Positions 32,373 through 46,087 of a stretch of DNA of 64,000 nt are shown here, one piece after another; positions within the stretch are counted from its first letter, which is position 1, and each line of letters starts with the position of its first letter. A model generated the notes under the pieces. It was not told the origin of the DNA and did no database searches. It saw only the letters and a list, made by a program, of their open reading frames with translations. A program made the position numbers and the translations under genes. Origin of the DNA: Aplysia californica (Eukaryota > Mollusca > Gastropoda > Aplysiida > Aplysiidae); the NCBI RefSeq assembly GCF_000002075.1, contig NW_004797290.1, positions 2,310,054 to 2,374,053 on the forward strand, in the 5' to 3' direction.

Positions 32373-35300
32373 CACACATTTTCACACACACACACACACT
32401 TACACACACATACACAGATGCACTTATACGAATAGTCACTGGATGGACATACAAAATAATGTTATTTTTGCACATTTGACAATGACTAACAGAATATCTC
32501 ATATATATATATATATATATATAGATGACCGTATCTGGTACATGTTTTCTATTTTCAGATGTCACTATCCCGGAACGAAGTCCAGTGCCACTGCTGTGTC
32601 CTCAGGGAAGCAGCTGTGGTCCTCCGAGGACTATAGCACCTTTAATGATGAAGTTGGTGGTGGCTGCTGGGCAAGGGTAATAATACCCCGCCGTCCGTCA
32701 ACCCTGATTGTGTTCTTTGATTTCACATACACTCTAGCAAACACGTAGCAAAATCATTGGGATGCGGATATCTTTTCATGATGTAGACATTTCTTTGTGT
32801 ACATGTTTTAAATATGAAGAATATGCGTGTTTTAGAAATTTTTTTAGACCTGAATACTTGTTTGCCATGTATGTGTTTCGCTATGTGTGTGTTTGCTAGG
32901 CTGTATATATAAACCAATACCGGTGCCTACAAACCGCTCACCTATGTTTGAATTGACCCATTTTATGAGAGTTTTGTATGAGTAGGGTCTCCATTAATTA
33001 AGTTGTAAGACTGACAGTGGTACTTTTGTGGATTTGATAGTTGGCATAGCCAAGTGAATGGTGTATTCTTAGGCCAAGTACAGTCGAAATAGTCAAAGAC
33101 TGCCACCCATTGTTGAGTTTCTTTTAGTGTTTTTCACACTACTGATCCTGAGATGGATGTGGTTCAGTACCTTTTCACCTCAGGTGATGCAAGGAAACCC
33201 CCCAAAAACGGAGGAGGTCACATGCATACATTGTGGTATGCCGATGGTATCTTGGCAGTTAAATATTGAAGAACAGCAGGTCTTCCCAGGCTGGCTGCTT
33301 GTGTAAAATTCTTTATTCCTTCTCAAAATGGTAAAAACTCTGGTCAGTTTGAATAAGAGTGAGTTTCACTACTGGATGAAGAAAGATACTGTTTACTTTT
33401 CAAAGATCTATTTGGGGAATGAGGAAGGAGAAGAGAATGAACCTGATGGAAAATGAAAACCTCGCTTAAAATATTTTATTTTAGACCCTGTGGTGCTTGT
33501 AAATCTCAAAAGTGAATTTTTTTGTGGTTATAATTACGATTACAAATGACTTTTTGTCTGCAACTTAGACTGTTACATCTTTCTGTTTCAGATCCTAAAT
33601 CAAAATTACGTGAATGGGCACATGACAGCGTAAGTGTCAGTATAGGTTCATAGGCGTTTTGAACTTTTCTAGCACGCACATTGGAAAATTGATGTGACCC
33701 AAAAATCTTTTGTAAATTACAAAGTTTTCTATGTAGATCTATGTATTTTACATACGAAGAATATCAATGTACAGGAAAAAGTTCAGGATTTGAAAATCTA
33801 TTTGTGAGGCCGCACGTTGGAATCAGGCTCTCGTCAAAATAATCAAAGTGAAGAAACTTGAATTTTTCCGCAGGTTTGTGAATTTTTATCACATTTTTGT
33901 TTTTTGGCTCAACACCTTTCAAGCCAATTAAAGAACTCATTTCTGTGTGGATTTTTCTGAAAAGCGTTGATTAAAGGCACAAAATGTAAATTTTCAGTAA
34001 CTATGGACTATTAAGCTAAGGAAATAACTAATCTTTGGAGGCCATTTTCTCACTAATTTTACCTCTGAAAAAAGGTGACCCCCACTCCTTCTTTCGCATA
34101 TATCTCAACTTATATTCAAGATAAATGAATATTTTAAAAATCCAAATAAAGACAAGTGAACAAGTTTTAAGATGACTCCAATAACTCTACATGCCCAAAA
34201 ATTGACGAGAGCCTGATTCCACCACGCTGCCTCACATTTGCTTTGTGTGTGTTCCTCTTGTATGTGTTTCACTATGTGCGTGTTTTGAGATGTGTGTGTT
34301 CACTTTGTATGTGTTAGATTGCATGTGTTTGCATTCTTGAGGCAGACTCAAACTTAAGTTTGAATTCTTATGTAGACACTGCCCACACCTGTCTGAAATA
34401 CAACCCACATTCTCTCTGCAAGCTTCTAGAAAAGAAACTCTTTTCCACAGCATCGACATCATGTTTACACCCTTTACTGACCCCTGGACTGGTGAAACCT
34501 TTCCTGTTTATACTCTTTCACAACAATGACTGCCCATTTTTTCAACTTCCTACGAACAAAGCAACCTTCTAATGTTCACATTATTGTGTGCCTAATGGAA
34601 GTAAAAGTATTTATTAGTAAATTCTGACTTCTTTCTCGGGCTCTTAGAGACTTTCGTTACTAAAATGAACACAAGGCAACAGCTTAATGTCTCAGTTGAA
34701 GAAATGAAGAAATTTAGAATGAGGAGCAAGATGTATGCCCAGCAGTTTTAGATGGGTTGAATGCTAGCTCTGCATTAAAATTTTTGGTAGTATTGTTCGG
34801 GTTGAACAGGATAGGGTGAAGGTAGACAGGAACTGTCATCAAGCTGGCTTCGGCTGAAAAGAATGAATGACATTGCAGCATGAGATAACAACAGCAGCAT
34901 GTTCTTGGATTTAAAAATATTTAGCTATACTTTGTGTCACTGTAACTGTCGGTGGGATTTGTGAGTTTTTTTAGAACAAATAGAACGACTTAAATTTTCT
35001 GAAACATAGTCAACAATTTGAAGACATTGTAATTTGTCCCTTCAGAAACCTAGTCAACAATTTGAAGACATAGTAGTTTGTCTTTTGAAAAGGCTACTGT
35101 TGAGTAACAAGAGTGTCTATTTGGAAATGAATAATTGTTGCCCAGGAAGGATGCCAGTCAGACCGCACCCTCACCCATGTTTTATCTCCAACCACCAAGG
35201 AAAATGACCTTGTCTTGTGCATAGTTGATTTGTTGATTTGTTGGGAGTCCTAATGGTTTTATTCCCAAACCTTTCCATTATAAGCAGCGTCAGTAGGCCT

Positions 35301-38300
35301 GCACCATGAAATTGTCAACTATTATTTCCGACATAGCTGTATTAATTTGTAACTGTAGTAGAATCACTTTACGTTTGACTCTCAGTCAAAGCATGGGTTA
35401 TTTCTTAAAGGTGATTTAGTTATCATTAATGTTTCTCACTAATTTAGTTTTAAATAGGTAAGATAAGTAAGACAAATTAATGTGTCTAACGATGGATGTT
35501 TGCTGGGCACTCTGATTTAGTTTCTTTTTAGTCGCACTATTGTCTTGATACTGCTAGTTGCAACATGTTATTTGAAAAAATGCTAACTTACCTATAATTA
35601 CAATTTAACGTGTCCCACTGAAGCCATGAATTTTTCACTCCTGTATCATCTCTGTTTGCAGTACCATATCCTGGAATCTGATAGCAAGCTACTACAAGGG
35701 TCTGCCATACTATAGGGATGGTTTGATGACTGCTGTGGAGCCCTGGTCTGGACACTACGAGGTGGAAACGCCAATCTGGATTTCAGGTTAGTATTCATGG
35801 TCAATGGAAACCTGAAGATTCCTCAGTATTGGGAAAAGACAGAAGGTTGTTGAAATGCATTTGAACAAATAAAGAAAAGATACTGAGAAAATTGTGGACA
35901 GAAAGGGAAATAAATTGGACATCCAGAATGATAATCAGTCAAAAAGAGGTCAGAACTTTTTCTTGGACATCTGTTAAATCACAAAAGGTTTAAATCTCAC
36001 AGCATTGACATGAAAGTTTAAAGAGAGACTAGTAGAAAATTGTGCTATTATTACTGTCATATGTATAAACTTTTTAGGTGTACATAAAAAAAGATACATT
36101 TTCTTCATTCCAAAGAGATTATATCCCTTCTCAGACTGCTCATTTAGCTGGAATATAAATGCAGGCATAGAGGGGCTGCTAAATGTGCAACAAATGTAAT
36201 GGATTTCCTTTTTTTGTTCTCCAAAATTTCGTTATGCAGCCCACACCACCCAGTTTTCCAGCATTGGTTGGAAGTATCTGAGCCACGGACATGGTGTTGG
36301 TCACTTGCCAAAAGGCGGGTCCTATGTCAGCCTGACTGATCCAGCGGTGAAGCAGCTCACTATCGTTATAGAGACCATGGTAAGGCAAGAGCCAGAAAAG
36401 GTGTATGATTTTCATGTATAAGAATTGTTTTTCAGCTCAAGAACCAATTTTTATTACGAGTGATTTGTTCTTTATCCCTTGAGCATAAAACCATAAAATG
36501 CTTTGTTTTTAGCCAGTTGGGAGGGTAATTAATTGTGTTCTACTCATTTCTTGTTGGTTGGAATTATTTATTTTGGGGAAAATTTATGCGTCTGTGATTC
36601 TGTATTAGTGTATTTCAGTACTAATTTCAATTTGGTGTGATATTTGTTTCTCCAGACTCATGATCATTCAAAGTGTATCCGTCCTGCCCTGCCCAAATAC
36701 AGTGTGGCTCCTCAGAATGTGACTATAGTCTTAGCGGGAAATTTTGTAAGTGAACAAACTGACTCTATGTAGATCTGGTGTGTTTATTTTATAGTTTTTG
36801 TCTATTTTGATATTGCTATGATAATTTTTTGTTCTTTTGTTACGATTTTATTAGGCAGTTAACTGCATATCTTTCCTTTTGTTGAGAGAAAACTTCTTTT
36901 CCCTCTATTTACTGTCTGCATTTCTAAGTTAATGTGCAAGTCAACTGCATCGACCATATAAAAGCAACCAGTGCAGATACCATAAATGAGAGATGTCGTG
37001 ATGACTGTAATCACATGATTATTTGCTTGTTTGTTTACATAGTAAGGTTATATTTTCATACCTTCAGCTGGTATCAGAAGGCAAACATGATCCAACACCA
37101 TGTTTAGGTTTTATTGGTGTATTTTAGAAGCTGAAGGAATGTCTTCATTAGCAGTCAAAATGCAAATACGTAACTGAAGTAAAGAGATAGGTCAAGACAA
37201 TTTTTAATCTGTCTGTTTGAGGGTGAGTTTTTCCTGAAGCTAACCATGTTGTGTTGTAGTTGGCTGTTAATGCTTTACATCCAAACCGACACTATGTAGA
37301 TAATTTATTTGTGGTCTGCTTTAACTCTGTCTATGATGGCCTACTTCGGCTGTTGGGGAAACGTCTCTTTAGAAAGATGGACATATCCAATAAAATTAAA
37401 ATATGAAATAAAAATAAACTGCGTTTTATTGATCCCGGTGGGGAAAGTTGAATTATAATGGCAAACATACATACATAAATACATAATTTGAAATACATAC
37501 ATAAATACACAACATCACACCAATACAAAACAAGGTCACAAACATACCATTGCTGGTCACCACTGTGCAGCATCCTGATTTTGAGCTAGGTTTGTCGTGT
37601 CTTGCTCAAGGATACACCCCAGTGACCACCCTTCTGAACCGCATGTCACAGACACTTGCTCGACATTACTTTTGAGTGTGAACTCACTACTCGCTTAGCC
37701 ACTGGAGCCCCCACTGCCATAACATTTTTTTGTGGGAGGCGAAGAATCTAACTATTCCCCCTCAGTAGCAGATGTTAGGGACTTTGCGATCGAGATCATT
37801 AATAAAGGATTTAGAAAAAACTGATATTGTGAGATGAAACGGAGAAATATAATTCTTGGCGCTTATGCTTTCGAAGAACTCATTCTTGGAGCAACAGTCC
37901 ACTTTTTGATGTCCTTTCATGAAATTCTACCCATCAAAGGCATACAAATCTTACAAATAACATTCACCGCACTTGCAAAGGTAGCATCAATTCCTCAAAT
38001 GTACACATTATTGCTGGTCGTTGCACTGCAGCTTCCAGCATTTTTCGTCAGTGAGAGTTAAAATTAGTGTCTCTTTGACGAAAATACCCATCTCATAGCC
38101 ATTGTCACTTGCCATTTCCAAACTTTTACATAATAATATAAGGGAATTCATTCACCAGTCTACCATGACCGTACGAATCTTTTGGTGCAATTTCAGAACA
38201 ACATCTCACAAATGAATGTATGGTACAGCAAGCTGAAATTTGACGGTTCAAAAAGCATCATGTTTCAGAAGCAGAATCCGCTTAAAGTAAGTATGAACCT

Positions 38301-41300
38301 TGTTGAATATTGTTGTCCTGAATTATGTTCATGCATTGGTTGAACTTATAACTACCTTGAAAGAAGAAAAGTATTGGCTGAACTTACATTGAGTATTGAG
38401 TGAATGGTAACTTGTGTCATCAGTTTGTGGTCAGGCTTCCTGTTTTTTTAGTTTGAGAATAAGATTCAGATACTATGGCTTTTCCTGAAATTCACAGCAA
38501 CTTTTTTTGGTTCAATGGGTTTTTTTTTTCTTGAAATGTGCATTCCCATTCATGAACAAGATGCCGGCATTAATTTAACATCTAAGACGAGTTGTAAAGT
38601 TCCCCTTCTAACTTGTTTCTCTTTTTTTTTGGGGGGGGGGGGGGGGTGATTCTGTGTCCTGCTTCATTAAAAAAAAATAATTTATCATTAAGGCAATCCA
38701 GTAAGTGCTGGAATTTTGCTAGGCATTAAAGTGGCTCCCCAAAATGAGCTGTTTCCCTGAGTCAGTATTTCATAAGCATAGTTTGCAAATCATGTCTATT
38801 TGTTCTTTTTTTCTCAGCAGCTGAATTTTGTGATTTCATTCTAGATCAATTATGGCCAATGTATGGATTTATAGGATGAGTTGATTTCTTGTTGTTGAGC
38901 TCTGCTGATCCTTTAACAGCGCTTTGGCTATTTCAGAGACAAGATTTGAGTCCCAGTCTTGTGTGCTTCTGCCTAAGTAGCGGTACCTCTCGTAAATTGT
39001 GCCGTCCTGCTCAGTTCATCTGTCGGCCTTTATAGCTTCTCCTGTAGTGTCAGTGGGGTTGGCCACATTTCCTGTCTCAGGGCCCTGTGTCCTGTAATGC
39101 TGAAGGATGTGTTCCACTGTTTGGTCCACCTCTCCACATAGGCTCTCTTTTATAGGCTATAGTCACACTATTTTTTTTCTGTTCTAATTCATAAGAGTCA
39201 TGTTTAATTGAGATGTGAATGAACTTACAAACTGTTTATTGTGTATATTTGTGTAACAAAGATGTACATCATCTCTGTAGTGAGAAAAATATAGAACTCT
39301 GTTTACCCCTGCTATACAGGGTGAGACAAAAACTTAGGAGTCGCTCATTTTTCTTGCGACAGCTATGGAAAATATAGTCTTTTTCATTTTAAGATGCAAC
39401 ATAAGGCCTATGGATAATGTTAAGTTTGTATAATTTTTCTTTTCTTTGCCTATTCTAGATTTGGAATGAACGCATGTACTCTGTGGACTATATAAAGGTA
39501 CGGTATTTTCTTGTTTGCAAGTTCTGAAAAATTTGTAACATTGGTTTAATACAAGAATTATCAGTCTTAAGATGTAATGTTTATCGAGTTTTGTTATATA
39601 TCATCACAATCATTCAAGATTGTAGTATGGTAAATTTTTGAACAAAATGAAAGAAAATCAAGAATGTTGTAGAGTTTGATGAGGTGCATTGTTTGGTACT
39701 AGTCTCAGTCTTCTTCTTAAAATAGCAATAGCTTAACTTAACATGAATTAAACAATTATGTATTAACATACATAAGGTCATGCTTGAAATAAAACAGTTT
39801 TCTGCTTCTCTAGATTTTTAAAAATATGACAGTGATGAATGATGGGGATGATATGTAATTTTGATTTAAAGGGACTATTGAAAAAATTTGCTTTGCAGGC
39901 CTGTGGCCAAAAAATAGTACTTTGATCTCTCAGTCTGTCTTCCTCAAGAGTTTTATACACACTTTGGTAAATAAAGCATAATTGTTTGTTGGTGATGTGT
40001 CTTGTCTAAAAGCTTTTTGGTTTTGTTTTGTGAAGTGTTTTACGGCGCTCGCAACTGCATAAGGTCATATGANNNNNNNNNNNNNNNNNNNNNNNNNNNN
40101 NNNNNNNNNNNNNNNNNNNNNNNNNNNNNNNNNNNNNNNNNNNNNNNNNNNNNNNNNNNNNNNNNNNNNNNNCCTTTGTTCTGGATTTCGACGAGAAGAA
40201 CTTTCCCTTGTGTGTCAGAAATAAAATAAATTCACATTGAACTTGTGAGCTTGTTACTTGTATCTGTGGAAAAGATAGCCTCAGTTGATATTGCACATTT
40301 TGAAAGATGAACCCCAAAATCCTATTACAGTCGAACCTGCCATGACGGCTACCTGTATAATACGGCCACCTGTACAAATGGCCACTTTCCATTTCCCCCT
40401 GGCGTTTTTTTCTGTATAATTTAATGGTGTAAAACGGTCACCTGTCCAACTTGGCCGCTGTCACCTTATTTTATCAACCCACGGTCAAATTTACCTGCCT
40501 CAGGTGGCCAGGCATGGTCACTCGTCGCCCAACGCTTTGTCATCAATTTTGAATCGGCCCCTCACGCTGTGGACGGGCCGTCATAATTCATCCACCTGTC
40601 GCTATTGTTAGTCCCGCCAATGAATGACTACCTAAGTTGACCAATGGGTAGGCCTAACGATAATTTTCAACTGCTGGTGAGGGTAGCGTGATCTGTCATA
40701 ACCTATAAGCCGCGCCCACAACTCATGCAGCACACAAATCGTGTGTTAGGTGACTGGTCACTGTTTTGTTTACCTAATCTGCAACAAAGTTACAATGGAT
40801 GTTGATGTGAACTTGTGATAGTAGTGTCGCTCTTTTACCGAGTGGTGGTGACCCATGTGTTTGTTTTACCATGGCGCTTGGTCTTCACCGTCTTACTTAC
40901 ATAACATTTCATTTATTTTACCCCTGCACAAAATCAGCAACAAAAAGAAAGCTAACCAAAAAACAAACCAACAAAACTACGACAACAAAAACCCTTCTTA
41001 CACCACCCCCTCCTCTTTTTCAAAAGAAAACAAAACCCCTTTTGAATTAACCTTACAGCAGTCCAAAGATCAGCCCTGGTTTGGACCTCAGAAGAGAATG
41101 GTTTGCTTTCTTCATTTTGATCTGTCCTGCCTAAGACAGCCGCTTTTGCTATACGGCCACTTTTTTCCTTGACAATGGGTGGCCGTTTTATACAGGTTTG
41201 ACTGTATATATATGTGCATTTCACACTCTATTGTTGCTCTTTGATGTATTGAAGTAGTTGTGACAAGAAGGAGAACTTATGTATATTTTCCCTTACTTAT

Positions 41301-44300
41301 CTGTTAAATTTCTTTAAGAAAAGGAGTAATTAACATACCTTTTTGTTGATTGGCATGCATATGATCTAATTCTGCAGCCAAATTTTGGAGCTTCCCTGCA
41401 GATTCTTAAAGTGGAAATAGGAGGAGATGCCGAAAGCACTGGTAAGTATTTTTAAACTCCTGTTTTTTTATAGTAAAGTTTACTCATCTAAATGTTGAAG
41501 GAAAGTTATAAAAAGTTGTATTTTCCATTATGACATTATTTAAAAATTAATTGCAAAATTTCTGTAGTGATTATGAAATTTGAGAAAAAATCTTGTTGAA
41601 TGGGGAGGGTAATTATTTTATTATTTAAAAAAACAACACTTATATATATCGGTATATGGAATTTGGAAGAAAGTAAGTCTTTCCTTTGATGAAATTATAG
41701 AACATGCTTCTTATTGTTGATCTTAGCTTTTTTTTTGGTGGTAATCTCAGAGACTTGTTTTAAATCAGGTCATGCCTGGTTGTTGTATTGAGGATAGGCT
41801 ACTTGGATGCTTCAATCATAACTTTTTTTCGCAAAGCCATTGAAACTTCTCTCACCACTTGATTTTACAAGGCAGAGAGAATGACTTGTTTGACCAGCAT
41901 ACACTGTAGAATATTGTTTTATAATATGTATTTGCAATATTTCAATGTTTCAGATGGCACCGAAGCCTCTCATATGCATAACAGCTGGGATGAAAATTAC
42001 CAACGAGGTTATGAGTGGTGGCTGATGAAAGAAGCTAAAAAAGTATGTCTGTATGTTATATGATTTCAATATAGGATTGTTAGTAACCCTACTCCTACCA
42101 ATACTTTTTATGCAGATCTCATTTAATTCTTATTCAGTTCTGTTTGGTTAAAAACATAGAGCTTCAGAACCCAAAGCCGCAGTGCTTTTTTATATCTATG
42201 TTCCTGAGTTTACCACAACTGTGCGAAGTTAAAAAAAAAAAATCCCCAATGAAAGATCGTTTATTCAAACTTACAGCCTCCATCTTTGTGTGCTTTAAAC
42301 AGATGATGTACTGAAGAAGTTTTCTCAAGTCTTTTTACTCTTTCCTGGAAAATTTAGGATCAAGCAGAAATTGAAAGTACTGGTATTTTAAAACTGTATT
42401 TTTCACACCCAACGGTCATTAAGATACGTGTAATTCTGGAAAATGAATTAATCTTCTGTTTTACAATTACTCTGTTCTTTTGGTAATATGATTGCAAGAT
42501 GCAGCAAAGTGACTTGCATTAAAGGTATTTCTTTTTATGGTATAGACTGTTTTGTGTAAGACTCCGCCGTGTATGCCATTTTGAAAAGTGATGTATCACA
42601 GAGTCTTACCCTGATCGCGTAGTCATTGATATGCATTAATCTCCTGTGGGGGGTGGGGGGTGGGGGGCTCTTGTGGCGTAGAGGTTAAAGTGTTCACCTC
42701 TCATGCAATAGGTCCCAAGTGGGATCAGGATAGTGTGGGAAATTTTTCTTCTCTAAAACTGTCTCCTTTCACCTGCTTTCCTGCTCCCGAGCAATGTTTT
42801 GTTGTCTGTTTTCGTCTCCACTTTCTGCCCCCACCCCCTCACCTCCTTTGCCCCCTCCTCTCGGCTCCTGACTCTTTCTGCAGCCTTTCTCAGACTGCTG
42901 CTCCTTGGCCCCTTACTGCTGTCTTTCAGCCACACCCCTGATCTTATGGTAGGAAAGATTTACACCTAGCCTACTCGGACAAAGGGGAAAAATCTCGGAG
43001 GCCCTGTGTGCAAGTTGAGCGCTTTAAAGATCCCTTGGTTGTCCAAAATTGATAACAGTATGCTTCGGCCAACACCCCAGCAAAATTGAAAATTTCCCAC
43101 CAAATGAAAATGTTTTATGTATCCTGTGCATTCATATAACCTTATGCAGTTGCTAGCACTGTAAAACAATTACCCATAAAATTATAAAATCTCTCCTGTT
43201 ATTTTCCTTGAACAGAGAAATCCAGATATAAAACTGTATGCGTTACCGTGGGGTTTTCCTGGCTGGATTGGACAAGGCCATAGATCTCCTTGGACCAATG
43301 TCAGTGTCACTGCAGATTACATCGTCAGATGGATCAATGGAGCTAAAGTTCACCATGACCTGAATATTGACTTTGTTGGGGTGAGTGTTGTGGTCACTTC
43401 CTTTTTTATTGTTGTTGTTGCTTTTTTGTTGTTGTATTGTTGAGTTTCTTATCTGTTAAGTTAATAAGGGTGCCACTTTACCAGTTACTTCAGGAATTCT
43501 AAACATTTATGGATGGTTCTCATAAAGTTTTTTTTGGTTCTTTGAGGGGGGGGGGGGGGGGGGGGTGATTCTGTGTCCTGCTTCATTAAAAAAAAATAAT
43601 TTATCATTAAGGCAATCCAGTAAGTGCTGGAATTTTGCTAGGCATTAAAGTGGCTCCCCAAAATGAGCTGTTTCCCTGAGTCAGTATTTCATAAGCATAG
43701 TTTGCAAATCATGTCTATTTGTTCTTTTTTTCTCAGCAGCTGAATTTTGTGATTTCATTCTAGATCAATTATGGCCAATGTATGGATTTATAGGATGAGT
43801 TGATTTCTTGTTGTTGAGCTCTGCTGATCCTTTAACAGCGCTTTGGCTATTTCAGAGACAAGATTTGAGTCCCAGTCTTGTGTGCTTCTGCCTAAGTAGC
43901 GGTACCTCTCGTAAATTGTGCCGTCCTGCTCAGTTCATCTGTCGGCCTTTATAGCTTCTCCTGTAGTGTCAGTGGGGTTGGCCACATTTCCTGTCTCAGG
44001 GCCCTGTGTCCTGTAATGCTGAAGGATGTGTTCCACTGTTTGGTCCACCTCTCCACATAGGCTCTCTGTTATAGACTATAGTCACACTATTTTTTTTCTG
44101 TTCTAATTCATAAGAGTCATGTTTAATTGAGATGTGAATGAACTTACAAACTGTTTATTGTGTATATTTGTGTAACAAAGATGTACATCATCTCTGTAGT
44201 GAGAAAAATATAGAACTCTGTTTACCCCTGCTTTACAGGGTGAGACAAAAACTTAGGAGTCGCTCATTTTTCTTGCGACAGCGATGGAAAATATAGTCTT

Positions 44301-46009
44301 TTTCATTTTAAGATGCAACATAAGGCCTATGGATAATGTTAAGTTTGTATAATTTTTCTTTTCTTTGCCTATTCTAGATTTGGAATGAACGCATGTACTC
44401 TGTGGACTATATAAAGGTACGGTATTTTCTTGTTTGCAAGTTCTGAAAAATTTGTAACATTGGTTTAATACAAGAATTATCAGTCTTAAGATGTAATGTT
44501 TATCGAGTTTTGTTATATATCATCACAATCATTCAAGATTGTAGTATGGTAAATTTTTGAACAAAATGAAAGAAAATCAAGAATGTTGTAGAGTTTGATG
44601 AGGTGCATTGTTTGGTACTAGTCTCAGTCTTCTTCTTAAAATAGCAATAGCTTAACTTAACATGAATTAAACAATTATGTATTAACATACATAAGGTCAT
44701 GCTTGAAATAAAACAGTTTTCTGCTTCTCTAGATTTTTAAAAATATGACAGTGATGAATGATGGGGATGATATGTAATTTTGATTTAAAGGGACTATTGA
44801 AAAAATTTGCTTTGCAGGCCTGTGGCCAAAAAATAGTACTTTGATCTCTCAGTCTGTCTTCCTCAAGAGTTTTATACACACTTTGGTAAATAAAGCATAA
44901 TTGTTTGTTGGTGATGTGTCTTGTCTAAAAGCTTTTTGGTTTTGTTTTGTGAAGTGTTTTACGGCGCTCGCAACTGCATAAGGTCATATGAGCGCGCGGG
45001 ACACTCCTAATATTTTCGGTTGGTAGGAAATTTTGAATTTTGCCTGGGTGGCGGCCGAAGCCTACTCTTATTGATTTTAAACCACCAAGGGATCTTCAAC
45101 GTGCGCAACTTGCACACGGGCCCTCCGAGATTTTTCGCCCTTGTCCGAGAAGGCTAGGTGTAGATCTTTCCTACCAGTAGATCAGGGGTGTGGCAGAAAG
45201 ACAGCAGTAAGGAGGAGCCAAGGAGTAGCAGCAGAAAGGCTGCAGAAAGAGTCAGGAGCCCAGAGGAGGGGGCAAAGGAGGTGAGGGGTGGGGGCAGAAA
45301 GTGGAAATGAAAGCAGACAACAGAACATTGCTAGAGAGCAGGAAAGGAGGTGAAAGGAGACAATTTTTGAAAAGAAAATTTTTCGGTCGCTACCTGGATT
45401 CGAACCCGGGACCTTTGAGTGAGAGGCCAACACCTTAACCTCTAGGCCCCGAGAGCCCCCAAGCTTTTTGGTTTATTGAACTTCTTGGTTAGACATGGTA
45501 AAGAATGACCCTGTTTCTGCGGGGCTTGCAGACTATCACCTAATGTTGCACCTGTGCAAGCAGTTCCAACAACGGCAATAGTAAAGGAAAATATAGCATG
45601 GTAGTCAACATTAGTGGTTGGACTTATAATCGATGATGATCTTGTTTTTCCTCAGAGATTGCGATCTATGTTAGACGAACGTGGATATCAGAAGACACTC
45701 ATCATTGCTGCTGATGTTAAGTGGGAAATTGCAAAGGACATTGAGTCGGATGTCGCCTTGAGGAAAGCTGTACATGCTATAGGGTACACATAATGTTTGT
45801 TAATATTTATTGATATTATTGTTTGCTATACGTCTAGTGACTTGACAAGGACCTCTACAATTTTACGGTGTTGAGTGTCTTAGACTCATAAGGCTTAGAG
45901 GTGCATAAGTAGTCAATATGTGGGTTTCATACATACACATTTTATTCTTTCATGTTTGTTTATCTTTTTGACTGTACCTGAAGATATTTAGATTTAGAGC
46001 ACATACACA

Positions 46010-46087
<78 letters not shown>

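Larger units (their letters stand above)
26463..38629. repeat. Copy A of a 12.2 kb near-identical duplication
   Basis: Covers GALC exons 3-13 with their introns. It matches 40173-52345 base for base apart from scattered substitutions and length changes in homopolymers and microsatellites. Divergence is of the size expected between two alleles. Confidence 0.95.
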
